From Bigelowiella natans CCMP2755 (taxonomy: Eukaryota > Cercozoa > Chlorarachniophyceae), in assembly GCA_000320545.1 (NCBI GenBank), contig ADNK01000503.1, positions 1-64,000 of the forward strand: a stretch of 64,000 nt of DNA, given 5' to 3'. Shown here piece after piece: positions 35,911 through 48,426 of this stretch (its first letter is position 1; the number at the start of each line of letters is the position of its first letter). The notes under the pieces are model-generated. The model was not told where the DNA came from and searched no databases. It saw only the letters and a list, made by a program, of their open reading frames with translations. The position numbers were made by a program, and so were the translations under genes.

Positions 35911-36578
35911 AGAAATCACACTGCCCTTCCTTGGTTTCCTGCCTGTGGATCATTTCTGATCCATCTTTTCTTCGTTCTTCCGTCCCCTCCCCCTCCTTAG
36001 GTAAGACTCCAGGACGATATAAGGTCGCAGGGGATGTCGAGGAATCGACCACAACCACCACTACCAACAGCAACAACCCAGGGAAGATCAAGAGCCCTGC
36101 TACTACTGCAAAGAAAGAAGAAGAAGAAGATACGGATACGGCAACAACGACAACAGCAAAGCCTGCAGTCGATGGGAAATCAGCCTTTTCTTCACCATCT
36201 TCATTAGCCAAGATCAACTCCCCTCCTATTACTTCAATGCGGGCAGCAGCCGCTGCCGCAACCGCTAAATTACAAAATGGAACAAAGGTAATTTATACAT
36301 GTATGTAGAGGGAGACGATGTTTATAAAACCACCACCACCACCACCTCTGGAAACCACCTGGTTGGATGTTAATCTATGAAACACTGGGCAAATACCAGA
36401 GGGAGATTCGTTTCAGAGTTAGAGAGAGAGAGTTTGGGGGAAGAAAGAAGGACAGAAAATGAGGGAGCACTGAGGTGTACGTATCGCATTATCACATGCT
36501 ACCGCTGGAAACCACCTGGTTGGATTTTGTTGATGAAACATCGGGCAAATACCAGCGGGAGATTCTTCCTATCATTTC

Positions 36579-36621
<43 letters not shown>

Positions 36622-37803
36622 GATTGAGAACGAGAGAGGAGAGAAAGAGAGAGGGGGGGGGGGTAGCCGTGGGGCGAAGAATAGTTTGGGAGATTGAACC
36701 GTTGTATTCATTCATTCATTCATTCACCGCTGGAAACCACCTGGTTGGACGAAATCGTTTTTACGTGAAATATCGGGCAAATACCAGCGGGAGATTTTAT
36801 CCATCAGCGCTCTTGATTGCCTGCCTGCCAACCTGCCGAACAAAAGAAGATATCATTATCATCATCATTATCATCATCCCACCAGCAAGATCATCGTTAT
36901 GACGTAGATGTGCATGTATATGATGCCTTCAGGCGATGGAAGACGACTACGACGATTCGGAAGTAAGTAGGGATGATGGCGAAGATGATGTTGATGTGTG
37001 ACAAGAAGTAGAGGCCGTATATACCATCCATCATCAGAAAGCTATATCACATATCATAATCATGCTGATACGTCCTTTCTACAATCTACCACCGTCAGGA
37101 TGAGATTGATAGCCCATACATAACGAAGAAACTAACACGAAATATGGTAATAATAACTAACTGCGTACGTACACAACAATGACATCCTGCTGCTGCTGCT
37201 GCTGCTGCAGCAATGGTCCGAGATCACTCTCTTGTGCATCTTACTAGTGTTAGTGTATTGTATAGCCGCTTTGTTCTTCCTGTCATCGTTGTGTTGATAG
37301 CCTTGCAAATCTAATTGTTGTTGTTGTTGCTGTTCTAAAAATAATGTTTAGAAACGTGAGGAGTTATCGTCGAACTTCAAGCCTCCTGACATCAATGCAC
37401 CGCTACAATCCGACCCTAAGTCAGTCATTCTCATAAAACAAACCTTCTACTTCTTAATTATTTAATATGAGCATCACGACTGAGCACTACTATCACTAAT
37501 GATTGCTGTTATCATCATCATCATCATCGTTATGGCTATCTATACTATCAGGGAGAAGGAGTACTTTGCAAAGATGATCCAAGCCAAAAAAGGACTCATC
37601 GCATCGCAACTGTTGTTCAGGTAACAATGAAGGAATGGTTGTAATAATCAAGGAATGTATTGTACTGTAGATCCACACTACTGCTGCTATGCTATTATTA
37701 AGATGATTGACTGTGCTATCCACTCACCACCTATCTTTTTCCTCACTGTACTGAATCATCATCCTCATCGTCATCCTCATCGTCACCACCACCAGTATCA
37801 TCG

Positions 37804-37837
<34 letters not shown>

Positions 37838-38752
37838 CTTCCTCCTCCTCGCCCTTACTATGATGGTTATCTTTCTCATCGTAGGCTTGATGGATGTTAT
37901 CTCCCTGTTTGCTATGTTTGCCAAGAGGTAGTAGTAGCAGCAGCAGCAGCAGCAGTAGTAGTAGGAGTAGTAGTAATACCGTTATTGATTATGATGGGGG
38001 TGATTCTTACTTAATATCTTTTATAATACACCCCCAGTAGTCATGTCGTGAATGGTTTTGGTAGTGTAATCAGACGAAGTATTGTTTGTGAACATAATAT
38101 GCCAATCACCGCACCATCCTCTCCCTCCTCCCCATCATCATCATTATCTGATTTATCATCCGTTTAATTGTTCACTCTTCGTTGCAGACATTGGGAGAAG
38201 ACGAATGGCATTGCCCCTACTCGCACAGGACTTTCAAGAAGTCCGAGGTAATAATAATGATATAACAAAATAAATAATAATAATATTATAATAATGATAA
38301 CGAATAACAACTAATAATGATCGGTCTGGTAGTAGCTAGTAGCAGCTAGCTTCAGGTCATCACCCTTTCACTTTGCTGCGAGACGATGAGCAACAACCTC
38401 CTCATATAACTGATACGCCATCATCATATAGCTGCTTGTCACGATGATGATGATGATGATGGTAGTGGTGATGATCCTCCTCCTCCTACTCCTACTACTC
38501 CCAATACTACAGTACACGAAGGAAGAATTTGCTGTCCTACTGGATGAAGGCAAACGTGAATTTGAGAGTGGAGACATTATCGATTATAACAAGTAAGTAC
38601 GTTTGATGTTGTAATAACAATGTAGTAGTAGTAGTGGTAGTAGTAGGAGCAGCAGCAGAGGCAGTTGAGTTGGTCCTCCTGTAAGGAAATCTTCGAGGAT
38701 GCAACTGGTTCTATCGGTAGCAAAGAAGCAAAGGAGAAACGTCATCATCGTT

Positions 38753-38784
<32 letters not shown>

Positions 38785-38890
38785 TTATCATCATTGTTTA
38801 TGATCTTGTATTTCTCTCTCTCATCATAATTCAGGGTAAGTCATCCACTGAAGATCCTTAAAGCGCTACTGATGGATGTGGAGGTAGTAA

Positions 38891-38921
<31 letters not shown>

Positions 38922-39230
38922 CGTATATATTGTGAATGATGATGATGATGATGTTTTTTGGAGATATGATGGTGCTGCTGCTTTAGAATTTGGCAGTAGC
39001 AGCAACTTCAGTAGTAGCAGTAGTAGTAGCAGTAGTAGTAGTATCACTCTTACAGCAATCCCTTCTTAATGCCGTTCTTGATTGTTTGCTCTATCTTCTC
39101 TCCCATCCATCAGGCGACGATTCCTGAGGAGTCGACAAGGGAGGCCAGCAAGCGGGACATTAACAAGAAGAGGGAGAAATGGATCGACCGCGTAATAACA
39201 ACTCTTACTAAATGCTGCCCTGCTCCTGCT

Positions 39231-39272
<42 letters not shown>

Positions 39273-39312
39273 GGAGTATATGTTGAATATTCTGCTCAGT
39301 TTTTCAGCACTA

Positions 39313-39346
<34 letters not shown>

Positions 39347-39619
39347 GATGCCTCTCCTCCTTTTCCTCTCCCGCCTCCTCCTCGTCGTGTTCTTCGTTCT
39401 TATCCTCCTCCTCCTCCCCCCCCTCCCTCCCTCCCCAGGTAAAATACGCGTTAGACTTCACGGATCTAGCAACTGGTGGGTCGGTCCTTTGGCCATTAAT
39501 AATAATCATAACATCAATTAAATAACGAGCTTGGTTGATGCCTGTGTTTCCTGATGACATGGAGGAGGAGGAGGAGGAGGAGGAGTGTCTAATGAATTAA
39601 TAATGATGTGGTCATGCTT

Positions 39620-39651
<32 letters not shown>

Positions 39652-40385
39652 TCCTCGATGTTTGTTCTTCGTGTTCTTAGCTCTGATGCAGCTGCAAGGC
39701 AGCCTCAGGGATCGATGGCTACGTCCTTGGTTTAAGAGCGCTGAATGGAGGGTATTATCACGATTGATGATTGATGATACACAAAGAAGAACAATATGTT
39801 GATGCCGTAGTACCATCCCTGCCATTTCAAGGAGGATATGAGCATGATCGATCACTCAATCCTCATTAGCATGATCACCAATCATCATCGAAATCACCTT
39901 TGTTACTTAATGATGACGACGCACACAGGAAGCTGTGAAGAAGGTGTCAACAGAATCTGAACTCGCAGCTCTGCTCTACGCGTTCGATAGGTTAGAATAG
40001 TTGTAGTAATAATAATAATAATAATAAATAACAATAATGATATTGCAACCTGCTGCTAAATAATGACTTAACCAAAGCATACCCTGGTCTTCTCACTAAC
40101 TGACTTACTACTGACATTCATTCACCCATTCATTCTTGTTGTTTGTTGTTGTTGTTGCTGCTGCTGCTGCTGCTATGAAGGGCTATATTGTACACTCCCA
40201 AATTCAAAGATGTGTGTGAAGCTGAAAAAGATAAGGTGATGCTGCTGCTGCTGCTGCTGCTGCTGGTGGTGGTGGTGGTGATAATGTTGAACATCATCGA
40301 CTGACGTATGGTTGAGAACCAACATCAAAAGAGAGACATGTCATCCATGCAGCGTCTTATCACCGAATACGCGCTATCATCATCG

Positions 40386-40419
<34 letters not shown>

Positions 40420-40636
40420 TGTCATCAACACCACCAACAGCGACAACAACAACCATTACGATTCACTGATATGATAGGATGGCAAAGTGAAGACTTCGTG
40501 CGAGGAGTTCCCCACCCCCAACACATTCCCAAAGCATCAGATCGAGTTCAATATTAGCGCAGGATCAGATCATGGTGATAATACTACGATAATAGTGTGT
40601 TCTCATACATACATCATACACACTGATCATCGTATA

Positions 40637-40671
<35 letters not shown>

Positions 40672-41425
40672 CGACTCCTCGTTGTTACTCTTCTTCTTCT
40701 TCCTCCTCCTCCTCATTCTCCTCCTTTGCAAAGGTCCTGATTTCCGTGAGCTCTACGGCGACCCAAGGACCCGCATAAACCATATTCACTCCAAAGCAAC
40801 GGTAATAGTAACTAAGTAAGTAAGTAAGTTAGTAAGTAGTAACAAAAATGAAGAAGAAGAAGAAGAAGAAGAAGATGATGATGATGATGGGATGGGGCGC
40901 CAGCGGAATGATGCTACTAACAGCACTCTGCAGTCAATCCAATGTCAAACATCATATCCCAACTGATCGAGTGGGTGATTGAGGAGTGAAATAACGCTGT
41001 CTGGTGTTTCCTTCTTTAGATTATCTTCCGCAAGAACAAGCACGTTGTCATACTCGGAGGACGTGAGGCATCCCAAGACGATGAGGACGACGAACCAGCA
41101 GCATCAGCACCACCAGCCACCGACAGCGCCACTACTGGAGATAACAAGATGGATATAGATGAAAAGAAGGTATATTGTAAATGATATATAATAAGACAGT
41201 AGATTCATTATGACAACGACGAGTAATGTATGCGCATTTAGCACTCGTGTTACTTATATCATGCCATGAGTGATGGAATCATTATATGTTGCTATTATCC
41301 CCTTTCTTCCAGGCAAAAGTGGTAACTGCTGCCATGAGCGTCAAGACGCGCGACTTACTAAAACACTTCTTGGTACTACGAATACTACTACTGTTACGAT
41401 TGACGTATATCATCCACAAACACTC

Positions 41426-41470
<45 letters not shown>

Positions 41471-42699
41471 AGAGAGAGAGAGAGCGAGAGCGAGAGAGGC
41501 ATTGTTGGGAACAACATCAATTTCCCGCACACAGAGGAAATGTTGATTAACGTGCAAATGCATAAAATCAACATTTACTACTACGAGCACTGTCTTTTAT
41601 CACATCATCATCCACCATCATCATTCATCATCATCGTCTTGCGTTGCATTTAAAATCCAAGGAACTAAAGCGAAAACGACTTGAGAAAGAAGAGAAGAAA
41701 GAGAGACGCGCCCCAGGACGTAGCAGGTAATCTTTCTCCCCCCCTCCTCCTACTCATTATCACCTTCATCATTATCATTGTAATTCACCATCATCATCAC
41801 ATCGTCGTAGGTATGGAGTTGCAAATCCGATCGTTCGGTATCACGGCCCTTGTCCACCGACGTACCAACCTGAAGATATGGTACTACTACTAGTACTAGC
41901 AGTAGAAATAGTACTTGTGGCTTTCTAATCGTGCTTCAATAAGAAGAAGGGGATGAGGAGGAGGAGGAGGAGGAGGAGGAGAGGGGACAACGAGGACAAT
42001 ATGAAGGGGAAACATGTAGACGGGGAGGAGGTAGCAGGAGTGTTTCTCGGAGAGGAATCCCCTCCTCCTCCTCCTTAGTTAATGAACAATCATATGTACC
42101 TCCATCACCATCAGCCAGTTCTGTTGTTTTACCTCTACTATCGATAATACGGATTATCATCATCATCATCATCATCATTGTGCTCTTTATCATCTCATAT
42201 AATCATAACATCAGGAGGACCCTGATCCAGCTGATGAGACGGACGAAGACGACGACGAGGATGATGATGACGATGGTGCTGCTGACGACGATGATGACGA
42301 ACAGCATGACAATCACGAAGGTAGTAGTAGTACTTGTGGTAGCACCAGCAGCAGCAGCAGTAGCAGCAGCAGCAGCAGTAGCAGTAGAGCAACAGTGGAT
42401 CTTGTTCGCTCCTGCGTCGTCCTAGTATGTATCTCTTTATGTGTGTGTGTGTGTGTGTGTGTGCAAGCGCGCGCGCTTGCACACCGTCTATGCTGTTCGC
42501 GAGTTGGAATTGAGTAATGACTTGCAACAGTAGAGGTAGATCACAAAAGAGGTGTTTAATATTGTATGCTGCATCACACGACTCAGAGAACGCTCCGGAA
42601 AATCCCGATAAGGACGCGAAAAGTACTGAGAACGCTGATAACGGTATGGAAGTTGAGGAAGATGGCGATGGAAAAGGTGGCAACGCCAATGGGAAATAA
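30643..42699 (+). CDS. DDT/WHIM-domain protein, ISWI-type chromatin-remodelling subunit
   Basis: ATG 30643-30645 (MNTHDGEDVDAEDFQKEAP) starts a gene of about 12 kb with roughly 28 exons, stop 42697-42699. An acidic N-terminus leads to KLPDPIDDRKLPDWEKAKPP. A DDT-like domain follows: DLPQDSIYAVLNTWGFIRAF (32459-32534), FEIAGSNILLLT and MKLEDFVRCFSNTEDDLSLV (~32700-32790). A charged helix (AKAELVRKAEKYIDDLEM) leads into WHIM-like motifs: PLRATTLMGKDRWLRRYYVF (~35010-35070) and FLSPCGMRESHLLKGLKEHN (~35450-35510). Later exons include TLGEDEWHCPYSHRTFKKSE, YTKEEFAVLLDEGKREFESG and LQGSLRDRWLRPWFKSAEWR. The C-terminus is very acidic. DDT binds the ISWI ATPase and WHIM reads linker DNA in BAZ/ACF1/RLT-type proteins. 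No bromodomain or PHD finger was recognised. It could be a lineage-specific WSTF/RLT relative. Confidence 0.78.
35130..35160 (+). repeat. Coding Thr-rich ACN repeat
   Basis: ACAACC/ACG triplets in the WHIM exon encode about ten threonines. The adjacent (GAT)n at 35224-35253 would encode poly-Asp if the exon is read through. Confidence 0.7.
35873..35910. repeat. (TAG)n microsatellite in an intron
   Basis: About twelve TAG/GTA triplets in an intron of the DDT/WHIM gene. Confidence 0.9.
36345..36402 (+). repeat. Intronic hairpin element, copy 1
   Basis: It begins CCTCTGG and ends CCAGAGG, which pair perfectly. Inside are GAAACCACCTGGTTGGA and GGGCAAATACCAG, shared with copies 2 and 3. AACC and GGTT within it can form an inner hairpin. 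It is followed by GAGATT, as in the other copies. Confidence 0.7.
36502..36558 (+). repeat. Intronic hairpin element, copy 2
   Basis: It begins CCGCTGG and ends CCAGCGG. Compared with copy 1, stem position 3 changes T to G and its partner changes A to C, keeping the pair. It also has GATGAAACATC, a small inner hairpin. Confidence 0.7.
36582..36620. repeat. (TA)n microsatellite
   Basis: TA run between copies 2 and 3 of the hairpin element, in the same intron. Confidence 0.9.
36727..36790 (+). repeat. Intronic hairpin element, copy 3
   Basis: It has the same ends as copy 2 (CCGCTGG and CCAGCGG) and the same GAAACCACCTGGTTGGA start. The middle is about seven bases longer and contains CGAAATCG in place of the inner hairpin of copy 2. 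Confidence 0.7.
37797..40420. repeat. Cluster of (ATC)n, (CTG)n, (TAG)n, (TA)n and (TGG)n microsatellites in introns
   Basis: Almost every intron here carries its own triplet array: (ATC)n at about 37797-37835, 38756-38784, 39316-39346, 39629-39650 and 40378-40418; (TAG)n at about 38893-38922; (TA)n at 39233-39264; (CTG)n at 40157-40174 and 40242-40264. Exons between them are mostly repeat-free. Confidence 0.85.
40639..41480. repeat. (CA)n and (CA)n(GA)n microsatellites in introns
   Basis: CA runs at about 40639-40671 and 41428-41467. The second passes directly into a GAGAGA run. Confidence 0.9.
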
Positions 42700-44460
42700 T
42701 AATAATAACAACAGAAATAATAATGACTAAGCTAGCTGCTTTAGAATTATCAGCATTATATCAGCAACAGAGCAACCAATGTTGGACACTGAAAGTACAA
42801 AGAACAACATTCGCAGCCTAACATCAATGTGGGCGTGATACTGCACTCTATTTTTCATCAAACAAAGTAATCAATATTTTTGTGATCGGTGCTTTGGTAC
42901 AAATTGTATGCATTCGCCGCTTGCTAGCTTGGCAGTGTGTGGCTGCAATGCATTCATATGTAAGCTAAGATAATAGAGAAGTTATAAGTGTTCTAAACTG
43001 GGCAGCGATATGACTATGTGTAGGTGTTTGCTCGTCGTCAGAAAAGTGCAAAGCACAAAATGAACGCATGCATGCATATACGACCACATGGCCTTGATAT
43101 ATTTTACCCGTCTAGATGTGGCTGATCGAATTCGGAATGCGCAACGCAGCTTACAACTAGCTCACTAGCTCATTGCAAATCGATCGAACAACGTGCCGGC
43201 TTGCGAGGCTACATCGCCTAGATCTAGAGCTACACATCTCTATAACTAGATGCAACGCGTGAGAAAAACTACGGCAAAGTGCAAGTGACGTACACTTGCA
43301 TTTGTGAGGAGTGAGTACGTAGAGCCAACGTCAGGCATTTGAAGTTACTGTCAGGGCTGTGTTACTGCACCAATGAAACAAATCTAGAACACCCACAAGC
43401 ACATCTAGACATATGTACAAAAAAAAAACATCCGTCTCACATCTAGACATACATCTAGAAACAACAGAAACAAACAGATACAACATGAGCGGTGTAGCCG
43501 CTGCTTTGCATAGCTACATTAGGATGACTATTGAAAAATTTTAATCGTTTCATTACATCCGTCTCATGCATCTAGAATGACTAACTCATTCATTCTCTTA
43601 TATCCGTCTCAACAATAGTTCCACACATCTACATTCATGTGCATATATCACATGTAATCTATCGTCGAATAGGGTGCCATCCGGTTGTTTTCTAATTTTT
43701 GACATTTTTGTACAGCTGGAAGTAAAGTTCATCCATCGAGATTTATTATTGTTTTACCACAGTATTTGCGGATTAAGCTCGGAGGCCACATCTTCTAAAA
43801 CACGTGTTTTTTCGTATGGGGGCCTGATTTTTATGAAAAGATTCATTATCTCTAGATACTTGGAGGTATATATTAATTACAGAGAAATATTTATAATTTT
43901 CCTCCTCACTATACCTGCCTCTTCTCCTTTTCTGCCACATTATAACTTCTTGCGTCACGAGTGATTTCCGCTCAATTTCGACCTATGCCGACGTAGAAAG
44001 ACACAGAGCCCCAACAAATCCATGATTCAGCACAACACGAAGATGAAACCATCTTGATCATATGCTCAATTTCACTAATTTTACGTAATTGTATGACGAC
44101 CTCTATATCCTTGTCGGGTTTGTAATGCCGACTCTGATAACAAAGGGAAATAAGTACAGATGTGTACACAGAAAGAGAGAGGGAGGGGGGAGGGGGGAGG
44201 GGGGAGGGGAGGGAGAGGGAGAGGGAGACGGAGACGGAGACGTATACATAATATATCAAACTATGGTGTGCAGTCAATCATTACGACATAATTGGAAAGT
44301 GGATTTCTTGGAACAACCTCTTCACCAGACTCAGAGTTTACTTCATCAGCCTTAAGTGATTGATAAATCATGAGAGAGGAAGAGAGAGAGGGGGGGAGGG
44401 GGGGGAGAAGGTTCGACGTGTAGGTTACGCTACAGGTGGTTATCTGATATACACATATTA

Positions 44461-44501
<41 letters not shown>

Positions 44502-44729
44502 GGTAATAAGATTCATTTACTATCTACCCCCTCCACTCTATCCGAGTCGTGGCCTTGATCTTGCTCTTGCTCTTGGTCAGAACTATTATTAATTGTGAGG
44601 CAAATAAAAGTATTTTCGCTTTAGATACTCATTCCCCCCCCCCCCGCTAACTCTATCAACCCCTTAAACCACCACCATCACCACCACCATCAGTAGCAGC
44701 AGCACACATTCTCTACTCTTAATAGATTA
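42700..44729. repeat. Convergent spacer E with dispersed-repeat copies
   Basis: No exon is supported. The clearest full repeat copy is at about 43493-43575: GTAGCCGCTGCTTTGCA, AGCTACATTAGGATGAC, then CATTACATCCGTCTCATG with the core at 43556-43565. Other core hits are at 43429-43438 and 43602-43610. CTAGC/CTAGA-rich sequence fills 42920-43260. Purine-rich (GAGG)n and (GA)n runs lie at 44180-44245 and 44485-44503. Confidence 0.65.
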
Positions 44730-44991
44730 TTACGTTATCTCGGGTGGCAAGATGGGCTCAGGTATTTTCCCCGCATTCAAACAGCTTGAGTTCTGTAAAT
44801 ATGAATGACGACATGGAATGTGAATCAAGAATCGATCTCATAGAATGCAGGGAGAGGAAGCACATGATGATGCAGCACACCTTGCCAAAGTGCCGGTAGT
44901 AGTGCATTTTGAGAACGAAGGTCCGGTTACACTGCAGCAATGGAAAAGCAAATCTCATTATCATCATCCTCCCACATAATCATTCCTCAAG

Positions 44992-45029
<38 letters not shown>

Positions 45030-45404
45030 GTGTGTGTGTGTGTGTGTAAATCTTGCATGTCACATGTATCGTCTTCACTCTTCTTCTTCTTCTTCTTCTT
45101 CTTCTTCCTCCTCCTTCTCTGGCACTTATTATGTTGTTGTTGTCGTTGTTCGGTTGTTGTTCTTAATGCTTACAGCAGGGCAGAAGAAGGGGTCGCTTTT
45201 GTTCAAGTGCCTCCGCATATGGTTTTGAAGGTGGTGAAGCTGAAAAGACATTAACAAAATCAGTACAGTGATGATGAGAAGAAGGAGGAGGAGGAGGTGT
45301 TGTGGGTGAACCAATTATGGGGATAAGGGAATAAATGAAAAATTAAAATCAATATTGCTCTTTCTTTTCTATCCTCTCGTAACACGTCTTCTTCCGCTAT
45401 TTCT

Positions 45405-45446
<42 letters not shown>

Positions 45447-46107
45447 CCATAGAGTAGTTTCGGTTGCAGATACTACAGGCGTACACTCCTCGCCTCCTAC
45501 CAAGCATATGTGACGACGGTTATGATAGAGAGATAGTCGGTGATTGACGGAAAAGGAGATAAGAAGATAATAATATCATTAAAGACGTCTGATCTAGTCT
45601 CTAATGAATAGAGCAGCACGTTACTTTCACTACCACTACTGCTTCTTACTACTGCTACTCCTACAACTAGGTCTTCTCTAGTTGATTCGATTATATTAGT
45701 GGTGTGTTTCGGTGGTGGTTTTGTAACTTTTTCTCAAAGATATTGAGATGACGACTGAGGTGATGCCGACGGGCGAATTTGACTCCGCATTTGTCACATT
45801 TGTAGACCTGGAAGAAGAAGAAGAAGAAGAAGAAGAGGAAGAGGAAGAAGAAGGGGGAGGGGGGAGAAACATGCAATCTTATGAACAGCACACCGCTCAG
45901 CACCATCTTTTATAAATATGAATTGTTCATGGTGGGATGAGTTAAAATAGCACTGAGCGTACAAGAAGCTCAAAATCTAGACACGCATGAAGGTAGATAT
46001 ACGCACACTAGTAGAATGTGTGCCGAGGTGCTTTTCTAGCTGTGTTGCCTGTCCGAAAAACTGATAATAATACACACAAGTTGAACGGAGAATCAGACGG
46101 GCATTTC

Positions 46108-46165
<58 letters not shown>

Positions 46166-46750
46166 GCGTCTAAAAGAAAAATTGAAAAGAAGAAGAGAAG
46201 TGAAGGAAAGAAGAGAGAGAAGAACGGGGTAGTAAGCTAAAGTAGTAACACTAAGATCGATCATCACCGAGATTAAACACGTGTAATAATACCACCTTAT
46301 TGCACTTCGGGCATGGAAAGATTCGTAGCTGATAATGCCGCACTCGCAGGTGCGTTTGCATGTTGGACTTCTGAAAGCATAACAACACGAAGAAGAACAC
46401 GCTTAGAGACGTTTTAAATCCCATCGTCTTCGTCCTCATCATGAGCAATATTGGGTATGGTGTGCTTCTAATATGCGGTGGATTGTAAGATAGATATCGA
46501 TCTCGCACTCGTTACCAGCCAAAAGGCAAACAGCAAAAAGCAGACCGCATGGAAACACCAGTATGCTTTATCATGATACTAACACGATATATTATCATCC
46601 TCCTCCTCCTCATCATCAATGTACCAAACCTGGAAGAAAGTTTTTCCACAGAGAGTACAATTGTATGGTGGGAGGCCTTTGTGCTTGTGGACATGAGCGA
46701 CCATGGAAACCTTCAGTTGTGGATCATGAGCGCCAATATACCATATATAC

Positions 46751-46782
<32 letters not shown>

Positions 46783-47411
46783 CTAATATATATATTACGA
46801 CATATATTATTAACACTCGCCGATAGAAGGGATAGGCATCGAAAGATCATCATCAGCATCATTAACCTCATAAAAATTACTACGGACTGCTAGCACATCA
46901 TCTTCATCATCATCATCTACACATCGAAGACAATAACCTTGTGGTGAAAGCTGAGGCCACATATATGGCACTGAAATGGCTTGTATCTAATTGATTCACG
47001 GGCAGAATATCGATCAGAGAACACAACTGACGAGTCGCAATAAAGCAGGTGTATGGTGCTTGGAGGGGGGACGGGTGAAAGTCAGTGAACCAAAAATTGA
47101 GAGCAAAAAAACAAGAACAATCGCCTTTCGATAGGAGACATGTGCGAAGTTTTATTTCCGGTTCCACCTCTCATCCAATGTAGACTCAAATATATAAAAA
47201 TCATGTTTTGATTCAATATCTTGCAGTAGTCACATGTCTAACATTGGTCAACTACCCGTCATGCCGCCGTTTGTGTGTACGCAAATGCCCATTTTGGGTG
47301 AAATTGCGATTGCACACCTTGCATCTGGAAGAGGAGGTGGAGAAGGAGGAGGAAAATCAAAAGTCAATCGAATGCATCACAATGGTGTGTGTTTAATATC
47401 TACATTAAATT

Positions 47412-47458
<47 letters not shown>

Positions 47459-48426
47459 TTCTTCCCCTCACTCTGTTGTTTCACAGACAGACCTACCTGA
47501 AAGGTTTTATGCCCTGGTGAATTCGCATGTGGGCATTCTGACATACAGTCAATATCCATCCATGAATACATCATCACTTTCATACTTCACTCAAAGCAAA
47601 TTTGAGGAAACTGAGTGAAACGGTTGTCAATAGCACAGGGTACTACATTAGATATTTACCAAGTTGTCTATCTGATGAAACGACTTGTTGCAGAGTCGGC
47701 ACACATGTGGCCTATCAGCTGCATGAGTTCGGATGTGTCTGAAGTATAATTGTTTTCAATGCGGTCAATGGAAGACAACAGCAGAAGTTAATACAAGGAG
47801 TGAAGGTTTCAGTTATTCTTGTTAATTATTATCGAAACATCTACTGCAATGTCTTCTTCTGGGCTGTCGCAGATGTTTATGCGAAGGTACCTCCACATTC
47901 CTAAAATAGCGAACTTGGGATCGAAACTCTGGCAGTGCGAAAAATAACAAAACACTTAGGTTAGAGATGATATCCTCGCATCACGTATCTGGATCGTGCA
48001 TGCCACCGCTTCACCCTATCAACGCTCACTAAGTCTTTTTGTATCTCTTATCTGACCCTGTTGCAAATTGTGCACGTGTTATTCCTATCAAGAGAAAGGC
48101 TGTAGATCTCCCTCAAGTGCTGCTCCAAGTTTTGACTGGTATATGCTATGCGCCTTCCAGTTTGATTGTTGCTGCTTTGGCCATCTTCATTGCCCTCAGA
48201 ATCTACCAGCTGCCGTTGCAGAGGGGACATCGAAGTCATCTTAGCAGAGATTTCTATCTGACCACGTGAGACGGATGGAGGCTGGCGGTTAGCCTTCCCC
48301 AAGGCGATCTTGCGGCCGTTACGTGCACTTCTCAACCAAGGAGTAGTCGTCATCATATCGTAACCAGTACTGCGTGTGATCAAAAGTAACAGGATGCTGC
48401 TGGCAACAACTACCCGTCGCAGCCAT
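44730..48426 (-). CDS. Multi-finger C2H2 zinc-finger protein
   Basis: ATG 48424-48426 gives MAATGSCCQQHPVTFDHTQY. The next exon (~48242-48050) begins IEISAKMTSMSPLQRQLVDS and ends NNTCTICNRV, the first zinc knuckle. Further exons each carry one finger or half-finger: PHVCRLCNKSFHQIDNL (~47650-47715), a segment with HMRIHQG (~47500-47530), VCNRNFTQNGHLRTHKRRHD (~47250-47320), YNCTLCGKTFF with HVHKHKG (~46620-46710), MQTHLRVRHYQLRIFPCPKC (~46300-46365), YKCDKCGVKFARRHHLSRHL (~45745-45805), GVYACSICNRNYSM (~45455-45500), LHHLQNHMRRHLNKSDPFFC (~45185-45240) and CNRTFVLKMHYYRHFGK (~44890-44945). The frame ends at 44730. Finger-per-exon layout and linker-like spacers suggest a sequence-specific DNA-binding nuclear protein (inference). 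At least eight fingers are seen. Exact exon joining is incomplete. Confidence 0.82.
45411..46165. repeat. (GA)n and (CT)n(CA)n microsatellites in introns of the C2H2 gene
   Basis: GA run at 45411-45442, an (AAG)n run around 45810-45850, and CT passing into CA at about 46111-46165. Confidence 0.88.
47413..47453. repeat. (CA)n microsatellite
   Basis: CA run in an intron of the C2H2 gene. Confidence 0.92.

Noticed and set aside
36502..36558. Hammerhead ribozyme or C/D snoRNA, suggested by TTGATGAAAC
   Set aside because: The GATGA part is present only in copy 2, so it is not conserved, and no second box or cleavage-site motif is seen.
36345..36790. TPP riboswitch in the intron (ATACCAGCGGGAG resembles its 3' part)
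   Set aside because: The matching CTGAGA and ACCTGAT parts of the TPP core are absent. The similarity is limited to the closing stem, and the element repeats three times with a variable middle.
36341..36800. CRISPR-like array
   Set aside because: Three copies, irregular spacing (157 and 225 bp) and a eukaryotic intron setting do not fit.
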